Source of the DNA: Phytoactinopolyspora endophytica
GTDB taxonomy: Bacteria > Actinomycetota > Actinomycetes > Jiangellales > Jiangellaceae
Length of the DNA: 9,759 nucleotides
Direction of reading: 5' to 3'
NCBI RefSeq assembly: GCF_004138495.1
Contig: NZ_ML142860.1
Coordinates: forward strand, 199,105 to 208,863
A model generated the notes under the pieces. That model made no database searches. It worked only from the letters and a program-made list of their open reading frames with translations, and had not been told where the DNA came from. The position numbers and the translations under genes are program-made. Positions 4,695 to 9,759 of this stretch are shown here, in pieces. How positions within the stretch are numbered: position 1 is the first letter of the stretch; every line of letters starts with the position of its first letter.

Positions 4695-7363
4695 TGTCGC
4701 CTGACCCCGCATACCCGGCCCACTGGGAGGCCGACGTCGTGCTCTCCGACGGCGGAACGGCGCACGTGCGCCCCATCCGCCCCGAGGATGCCGACCGCCT
4801 CGTCGAGTTCTACTCCCGGGTGAGCGACGAGTCGAAGTACTACCGCTTCTTCGCGCCGTATCCGAAGCTGAGTGAGCGCGACGTGAGCCATTTCACCCAT
4901 GTCGACCACGACGGCCGTGTCGCGCTGATCATGCAGGTCGGTGAGGAGATGATCGCCGTCGGCCGGTACGACCGGGTGGCCGCTGGCGAGGCCGAGGTCT
5001 CCTTCCTCGTCGAGGACGGCCACCAAGGTCGTGGCGTGGGCACGGTCCTGCTGGAGCACCTTGCTCAGGCCGCCCGGGAACGTGGTCTGCACCGCTTCGT
5101 CGCCGATGTGTTGCCCGCCAACCGCAGGATGGCCACGGTCTTCGCTGAAGCCGGGTACACAGTCGACGACCACTTCGAGGACGGTGTGGTCCGGGTCGAG
5201 TTCGAGATCGTGCCGACCGACCACTCGCTGCAGGTGATGGCGGCGCGCGAGCACCGGGCCGAGGCACGTTCGATCGAACGGCTGCTGACACCTCGCTCGG
5301 TGGCCGTGGTCGGCGCCAGCCGCTCGGTCGGAAAAGCCGGCCAGACGCTGATCCGCAACATCATGGAGAACCGGTTCGCCGGCGCGGTGTACGCGGTGAA
5401 CCCCGAGGCGAGCGCGGTCGCCGGAGTGGCGGCGTATCCCCGCGTCCAGGATGTCCCGGGTGAGGTCGACCTGGCGGTGGTCGCGGTGCCGGCCGAGGCG
5501 GTCGAGGATGTCGTCTTGGACTGCGCGGCTAAAGGGGTCAAAGGGCTGGTCGTGGTATCGGCCGGATTCGCCGAGCTCGGTGATGACGAGGGCCATGCCC
5601 GGCAAGCGGGCCTGGTCCGGGTGGCACGGATGAACGGGATGCGCGTCGTCGGCCCGAACTGCCTGGGGATCGTCAACACCGACCCCGAGTACGCGCTGAA
5701 CGCCTCACTGGCTCCGGTGCTGCCGGCTCCGGGCCGCGTCGGCCTGTTCGCCCAGTCTGGAGCGCTCGGAACGGCGATCCTCAGCGACGGCGCCGCACGT
5801 GGGCTGGGACTGTCCACGTTCGTCTCCGCGGGCAACCGCGCCGACGTCTCCGGCAATGACCTCCTGCAGTACTGGCGCGATGACCCTGCCACCGAGGTCG
5901 TGTTGCTGTACCTGGAGTCCCTGGGGAACCCGCGCAAGTTCTCCCGGATCTCGCGCAGGGTCGCCGAGGTCAAGCCCGTGGTCGCGGTGAAGGGGGGACG
6001 TTCCACCCAGGGCGTCCCGTTGGGCCATACCGTACAACCGATCGAGGTGCCCCAGGCCGCACTCGACGCGATGTTCCGTCAGTCGGGCGTGATCCTGGTG
6101 AGCACCATCTCAGAGATGTTCGACGTGGCACAGGTCCTGGCCTATCAGCCGCTGCCTGAAGGGGGCCGGGTCGGCGTCGTGGGCAATTCCAGCGCGCTAT
6201 GCATGCTGGCCTACGACGCAGTGATCGGTGCCGGCCTGGAGATGGGTTGCGAACCGGTGGATCTCGGTGTCTCGGCGACGGCGGACGGGTACGCCGCGGC
6301 GTTGGCGGATCTGGCGGCACGCCCGGAGGTCGACTCGTTGCTGGTGGTCTTCACCCCGGCGGTGGACGCTTCCAGCAGTGAGGAGGTGGCGCGCGTGCTT
6401 GCCGGCGCGTCATCGGCCGGCCGTAAACCGATCGTGACGACGTTCCTCGGCAGTCGCGGGGTCCCGGAGCAGATGCGCATGCTGGACGAGCACGGCGTGG
6501 CGCGACGTGGCTCGGTGCCGTCGTACCCGTCCGTGGAGGAAGCGGCACGGGCCTTGGCCCGCGTCACGTCGTACGGTGTGTGGCGCCGCCGGCGGCACGG
6601 CCATGTCCCGGAGACGGCCGGGATCGAGGCGGGACCCGCGCGCCGGCGGGCGGAGGCGGTTCTGGCCTCCGTCGTGGAGGACACTGTCGAGCTCGCTCCG
6701 GCACAGATCGCCGAACTGCTGAGCGACTACGGAATCGACATACTGCCGATGTCTCCGGCGCCGGATCTTGAGTCGGCGCTGGCGGCGCTGGAGGAGTTCG
6801 ACGCCGAGGTGGTGCTCAAGGCGACCGCGACACACCTGCGGCACCGTCCGGACCTCGCCGACGTGTGGCGCAACATCGACACGCCGGATGAGATGCGCGA
6901 CGCCTGGCAGACGATGTCCAGCACTCTGGCCGATCCGGCGGACGCCAGGTTCGTGGTCCAGCCGATGGCGCCCGGTGGCGTCCCGATCGTCGTCCGGGCC
7001 CGGGAAGACCGGATGTTCGGTCCCATGGTCTCGTTCGGCATCTCTGGGGTCACCACAGAGCTGCTCGGTGACCGCTCCTACCGGATCCCGCCGCTCACGG
7101 ACGTCGACGCCGCGGAGATGGTTCGGGAGGTTAAAGCGGCTCCAGTGCTGTTCGGCTACCGCGGTGGCATCATGGCTGACGTAGCTGCGATCGAAGACCT
7201 GTTGCACCGCGTGTCGCGGATGTCGGATGATCTCCCCGAGCTGGCGTCGCTGGAGCTGAACCCGGTGCTCGTCGGCGAGAACGGACTGTCAGTGGTGAAT
7301 GCGGCCGCGCGGTTGTCCCGACCGGCCCCACGGCCGGAGTGGTACGCGCGCCGGTTGGCGTGA
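4694..7363 (+). CDS. GNAT acetyltransferase fused to NDP-forming acyl-CoA synthetase (ACD) domain; Pat-like lysine acetyltransferase
   Basis: This 889-residue protein probably acetylates lysines of target enzymes such as acetyl-CoA synthetase, using acetyl-CoA. The GNAT domain spans about 14-175, with the acetyl-CoA loop HQGRGVGT at 110-117. A Rossmann CoA-binding domain follows at about 196-330 (SVAVVGAS 202-209; VVGPNCLG 318-325). The succinyl-CoA-ligase-like domain runs about 345-630 (FAQSGALG 352-359) and holds His445 in GHTV, at the phospho-histidine position usually read as SHTG. The ATP-grasp domain at about 655-889 keeps VVLK (Lys709), FGP (775-777) and LELNPVL. It reads HRPDLADV (717-724) where HKTDVGGV is usual, and GGVP (761-764) where a Gly-x-Glu is usual, so synthetase activity may be weak or lost. 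GNAT-first order matches the type described for a Streptomyces Pat. The GTG start keeps the conserved YPAHWEADVVL region. It heads a three-gene unit. Confidence 0.9.
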   Translation: MSPDPAYPAHWEADVVLSDGGTAHVRPIRPEDADRLVEFYSRVSDESKYYRFFAPYPKLSERDVSHFTHVDHDGRVALIMQVGEEMIAVGRYDRVAAGEAEVSFLVEDGHQGRGVGTVLLEHLAQAARERGLHRFVADVLPANRRMATVFAEAGYTVDDHFEDGVVRVEFEIVPTDHSLQVMAAREHRAEARSIERLLTPRSVAVVGASRSVGKAGQTLIRNIMENRFAGAVYAVNPEASAVAGVAAYPRVQDVPGEVDLAVVAVPAEAVEDVVLDCAAKGVKGLVVVSAGFAELGDDEGHARQAGLVRVARMNGMRVVGPNCLGIVNTDPEYALNASLAPVLPAPGRVGLFAQSGALGTAILSDGAARGLGLSTFVSAGNRADVSGNDLLQYWRDDPATEVVLLYLESLGNPRKFSRISRRVAEVKPVVAVKGGRSTQGVPLGHTVQPIEVPQAALDAMFRQSGVILVSTISEMFDVAQVLAYQPLPEGGRVGVVGNSSALCMLAYDAVIGAGLEMGCEPVDLGVSATADGYAAALADLAARPEVDSLLVVFTPAVDASSSEEVARVLAGASSAGRKPIVTTFLGSRGVPEQMRMLDEHGVARRGSVPSYPSVEEAARALARVTSYGVWRRRRHGHVPETAGIEAGPARRRAEAVLASVVEDTVELAPAQIAELLSDYGIDILPMSPAPDLESALAALEEFDAEVVLKATATHLRHRPDLADVWRNIDTPDEMRDAWQTMSSTLADPADARFVVQPMAPGGVPIVVRAREDRMFGPMVSFGISGVTTELLGDRSYRIPPLTDVDAAEMVREVKAAPVLFGYRGGIMADVAAIEDLLHRVSRMSDDLPELASLELNPVLVGENGLSVVNAAARLSRPAPRPEWYARRLA

Positions 7364-7382
7364 AGCGTGCAAGGATAGGGCT

Positions 7383-7964
7383 ATGGCGGACATAGGGACG
7401 CACGAAGGGCTTCGGATCGCGATCCAGCAAGCGGGCTACTACCCGGATCTTGTGATAGACACACTCGAGACGGCGTTGGCCGGTGAGCCGGTCGAGTCGT
7501 TCGTGGTCCATCACGAGCCTCATTTCGACCGTGATGAGCTCCGACGGCACGTCAGTGTGCTGGTGATGACGCCGACACGGCTGATCGTCGGCCACTCCGA
7601 CGAGTACCCCTCAGACGACACGCACGCCGCGCCGTATGCGACGACGTCCACGGAGGCGGTGCCGCTGGACCGAGTGTCATCCGTCGTGGTGAGCCGGACA
7701 GTCCCGTCGCCGGCGTCGCATCAGGTGGGCGATCGGCCGCTCGACGTCGTGGTCACGATCGGTTGGGGTGCGATGGCCCGCATCGATCTCGAGCCGGCGA
7801 CGTGTGGCGATCCGGAGTGCGAGGCCGATCACGGCTACACCGGAGCGCTCACCTCGGACGACTTCACGCTGCGCGTCAGCGAGGCGGGCGACGGCCTGAT
7901 GCGGGTCGACGACATGCTCGCGTTCGCCCGCGCGCTGTCGGCGGCTACTGTCCGGGTGCGGTGA
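7383..7964 (+). CDS. DUF5998 family protein, function unknown
   Basis: This 193-residue protein is soluble, with no signal peptide or membrane segment. I match it by pattern to DUF5998, a conserved actinobacterial family without a known role. It begins with a helical stretch (LRIAIQQAGYYPDLVIDTL, residues 10-28), followed by strand-rich segments including HVSVLVMTPTRLIVGHSDE (56-74) and PLDVVVTIGWG (119-129). A CGDPECEADHGYTG motif (141-154) brings Cys141, Cys146 and His150 together, which might bind a metal but is not a standard zinc knuckle. A final helix near 175-189 ends the chain. The ATG at 7383 is chosen over the in-frame upstream codon at 7299 because the latter lies inside the GNAT-ACD gene and because AAGGA (7371-7375) sits 7 bases before the ATG. 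It lies 19 bases after the fusion gene and 6 before the next gene, so co-transcription is likely. Confidence 0.82.
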   Translation: MADIGTHEGLRIAIQQAGYYPDLVIDTLETALAGEPVESFVVHHEPHFDRDELRRHVSVLVMTPTRLIVGHSDEYPSDDTHAAPYATTSTEAVPLDRVSSVVVSRTVPSPASHQVGDRPLDVVVTIGWGAMARIDLEPATCGDPECEADHGYTGALTSDDFTLRVSEAGDGLMRVDDMLAFARALSAATVRVR

Positions 7965-7970
7965 CGCGTT

Positions 7971-9080
7971 TTGACGCTGTTGCCCCGTTACGGCGAGGGC
8001 TCGCTCTCCGACATCGTGCCGTCGGTGCTGGGCGCGCTTGGCATCGCCGGGGAGCAGAACACGCTGGGCCTGCCGCCCGCGTCACGGTACTGCCTGCTGC
8101 TCGTGGACGGCTTGGGCTGGAACCTGCTCCGCAGGCACCCGGTGCAGACGCCCTTCCTGTCGTCGTTGACGGGCCAGGCGATCACCTGTGGCGTGCCGAG
8201 CACGACCGCGACGAGCCTGACCAGCCTGGGCACCGGCCTGCCGCCAGGACGGCATGGGGTGCTCGGGTATACCACGCGGGTGCCCGGTGGCAAGGGCATC
8301 TTCAACGCGCTGAAGTGGGAGCCGGCCATCGATCCGGTCACCTATCAACCGCACCCTGGCCTGTTCGAACGGGCGCAGCGCTCCGGGGTGGCCGCCAGCG
8401 TGCTGGGGGAGCGGCGCTTCCGGGAGTCGGGCCTGACCAAGGCGGCCTTGCGTGGGCCGTTCCGGGCGGCGAAGACGTACGGTGAGCGGGTCGCCACCGC
8501 CGTAGAAGCGGTGAACGAGGCCGGACCGGCACTCGTGTACGTGTACGAGGAAGCCCTGGACCACACGGGCCACCAGGCGGGCTGCGAGTCAGCTGCGTGG
8601 CGGCACCAGCTGGTGATGGTGGACCGGTTCGTGGAGGAGTTGTACGAGTCGCTGCCGGCTGGAACGGTGCTGCTCGTCACAGGCGACCACGGGATGGTGG
8701 ACGTGCCTCGGGAGTACCGCGTCGACGTGGACGATCACCCGGCGTTGCGCGACGGTGTGGATCTCATCGCCGGTGAGGCCCGGTTCCGGCACGTCTACGT
8801 GGCCGACGGCGCCGCAGCCGACGTGCAGGCCTCCTGGAAGGGCGTGCTCGGCGACTCCCGTGCATCGGTGCTGAGCCGGGAGGAGGCCGTGGCGGCCGGG
8901 TGGTTCGGTGCCGTCGAGAGCCGCGTCCTGGATCGGATCGGCGACGTGGTGGTCAACGTCCACGGCCGGTGTGCGGTGGAACGACGCAGCGTGTTCCCGG
9001 TGGAGACGAAGCTGGTCGGTTTCCACGGCGCCACCAGTGAAGATGAGCTTCTGGTCCCGCTGCTGGCCGGGCGGGCGTAG
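7971..9080 (+). CDS. Alkaline-phosphatase-superfamily phosphodiesterase / nucleotide pyrophosphatase
   Basis: This 369-residue two-metal hydrolase belongs to the type I phosphodiesterase/nucleotide pyrophosphatase family; its natural substrate is unknown. The metal-binding pattern is intact: Asp46 in LLLVDGLGW, the probable nucleophile Thr79 in VPSTTATS, Asp197 and His201 in LDHTGHQAG, Asp239 and His240 in TGDHGMVD, and His352 in VGFHGAT. The TG...PPGRHGVLGY stretch (88-100) is also typical. There is no signal peptide or membrane segment, so it should be cytoplasmic, unlike most secreted phosphodiesterases of this fold. The start is TTG at 7971. It is the only plausible one, because an in-frame stop lies 9 bases upstream (TGA 7962-7964, the stop of the previous gene) and the conserved LPRYGEGSLSDIVPSVL begins at once. 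The Shine-Dalgarno is weak, suggesting coupling with the DUF5998 gene. Confidence 0.88.
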   Translation: MTLLPRYGEGSLSDIVPSVLGALGIAGEQNTLGLPPASRYCLLLVDGLGWNLLRRHPVQTPFLSSLTGQAITCGVPSTTATSLTSLGTGLPPGRHGVLGYTTRVPGGKGIFNALKWEPAIDPVTYQPHPGLFERAQRSGVAASVLGERRFRESGLTKAALRGPFRAAKTYGERVATAVEAVNEAGPALVYVYEEALDHTGHQAGCESAAWRHQLVMVDRFVEELYESLPAGTVLLVTGDHGMVDVPREYRVDVDDHPALRDGVDLIAGEARFRHVYVADGAAADVQASWKGVLGDSRASVLSREEAVAAGWFGAVESRVLDRIGDVVVNVHGRCAVERRSVFPVETKLVGFHGATSEDELLVPLLAGRA

Positions 9081-9086
9081 CTCGTC

Positions 9087-9131
9087 AGGGGGTGCCCTCC
9101 GAGGAAGTCGTGGTGAGACTGCCTCTCCACC
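9087..9131. terminator. Possible bidirectional terminator between convergent genes
   Basis: The 60 bases between the phosphodiesterase stop and the sepH stop contain AGGG-GGTG-CCCT (9087-9098) and a hairpin GGTGAGA-CTGCC-TCTCCACC (9112-9131) with one bulged base. Both are short and lack a T-tract. The call rests mainly on position. Confidence 0.3.
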
Positions 9132-9140
9132 CGGTGGCTA

Positions 9141-9759
9141 TCAGTCGTTCTTGCGGCGGCCGAACATGATCTCGTCCCAGCTCGGAACGGTCGGGCGACG
9201 GGAACGCGACGACCCGCGAGGCTTGGCGGGCGGCGGCGGCTCCTGCGCGGTGGGCGCGAGGTCCTGCGTCTCGTCGTCCGTGTCTTCGGGACCTTCGACC
9301 TCGACATGGCTGGCGATGTCGCTGAGCCGTAGCCGGTCGGTAGAGGCGTCGTCGACCTCTTCCGGCTCCTGCTCGTCCGCCCACAGCTCGGTGTCCCGCC
9401 GACGGCGTTCCGGACGCCCGTACCGTCCGGCTCGGCGAGGCCGGCGCGTGACCGGTTCGATCGGCGAGGTGTGCTCAGCTGCCGGTTCGTCGTCCTCGTG
9501 GTCCTGTTCGGAGTCGTCCTGTTCGGGCTCGGCAGGCCGGACCAAGGCGGCGACCGGTTCGGCCCGTTGGGGCTCGCCCAGCCCGAGGGGGTGGGAGACA
9601 TCCGGCGCCGCGCCGAGGTCGTCATCGTCCACGTCATCGTCGTCGTCATCGGCGTCGAGGTCCTGCTCGCTGACGACGGAGAGCCGGGGTGGCCCGGCCG
9701 GGGGCGCCTCCTCAACCGGGACCGGCTCAGGTTCGGGCTCGGGTTCGGGCTTGGGCTCG
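9141..9759 (-). CDS. sepH: Septation protein SepH, C-terminal part
   Basis: The frame is open from the window edge to the stop at 9141-9143 (complement), giving about 205 visible residues; the N-terminal DUF3071 (SepH) domain lies outside. SepH binds FtsZ and promotes Z-ring assembly during actinobacterial division. The decisive evidence is the C-terminal motif RPTVPSWDEIMFGRRKND, typical of the family. The rest is acidic, proline-rich and probably disordered. It begins with an EP/KP repeat (9722-9758), then a run of aspartates (about 9615-9656), a basic patch RRPRRAGRYGRPERRRR near 9400-9450, and PPPPAKPRGSSRSRR just before the tail. The GTG at 9632 (complement) is an internal valine and not a start, because the frame stays open upstream with the same composition. 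The gene converges on the phosphodiesterase gene. The low-complexity linker is normal for SepH, though its length varies. Confidence 0.85.
   Translation of the reverse strand, partial: EPKPEPEPEPEPVPVEEAPPAGPPRLSVVSEQDLDADDDDDDVDDDDLGAAPDVSHPLGLGEPQRAEPVAALVRPAEPEQDDSEQDHEDDEPAAEHTSPIEPVTRRPRRAGRYGRPERRRRDTELWADEQEPEEVDDASTDRLRLSDIASHVEVEGPEDTDDETQDLAPTAQEPPPPAKPRGSSRSRRPTVPSWDEIMFGRRKND

Noticed and set aside
4643..5605. Long antisense frames opposite the GNAT-ACD gene, up to 320 codons
   Set aside because: They are frame shadows common opposite GC-rich genes; the residue composition is Arg/His-rich with no domain, while the sense frame has intact motifs from end to end.
8795..9715. 306-codon - strand frame covering part of sepH and the phosphodiesterase gene
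   Set aside because: It is out of frame with both real genes, is dominated by Arg, Ser, Thr and Pro, and would pass through the conserved C-termini of both neighbours.

Overview
The window is GC-rich DNA with strongly G/C-biased third codon positions, GTG and TTG starts, tightly packed operons, and protein families typical of Actinobacteria: a SepH C-terminus, a DUF5998 protein, an N-terminal-GNAT/ACD fusion, and a LolA-like protein beside an ABC-2 exporter. The genus cannot be decided from the sequence. No RNA gene, CRISPR array, transposase or integrase is visible.

Layout. (1) Positions 1-2358, + strand: the 3' end of a LolA/RseB-like gene, an ABC ATPase and an ABC-2 permease. Their ends overlap (GTGA at 564-567; a 14-base overlap at 1480-1493), so they look like one translationally coupled transport operon. 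(2) Positions 2359-3084: 726 bases with no convincing gene, between two convergent genes and dense with repeats. It holds a five-box GGTCACC array with 19-base spacing, a 106-base imperfect palindrome, an 88-base foldback hairpin overlapping a 19-base tandem repeat, two pairs of short direct repeats, and a nested terminator-like hairpin. (3) Positions 3085-4047, - strand: a 320-residue exported protein with a predicted beta-helix body, six cysteines in the mature chain and an acidic helical tail. (4) Positions 4048-4693: a 646-base divergent intergenic region with candidate promoters and a 10-bp inverted repeat in the likely leader of the exported-protein gene. (5) Positions 4694-9080, + strand: a three-gene unit of a GNAT-ACD lysine acetyltransferase-like fusion, a DUF5998 protein and an alkaline-phosphatase-superfamily phosphodiesterase, with gaps of 19 and 6 bases. 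(6) Positions 9141-9759, - strand: the C-terminal part of the cell-division protein SepH, converging on the phosphodiesterase gene.

How the parts relate. The first operon probably exports or handles a lipid or hydrophobic compound at the membrane, with the LolA-like protein outside it; the substrate is unknown. The GNAT-ACD gene most likely ties protein acetylation to acetyl-CoA or energy status; the roles of its two downstream partners are not known. I see no clearly new multi-gene defence or mobile system. The parts most worth a second look are the repeat-packed convergent region, the unassigned exported beta-helix protein, and the loss of canonical catalytic residues in the ACD half of the fusion.
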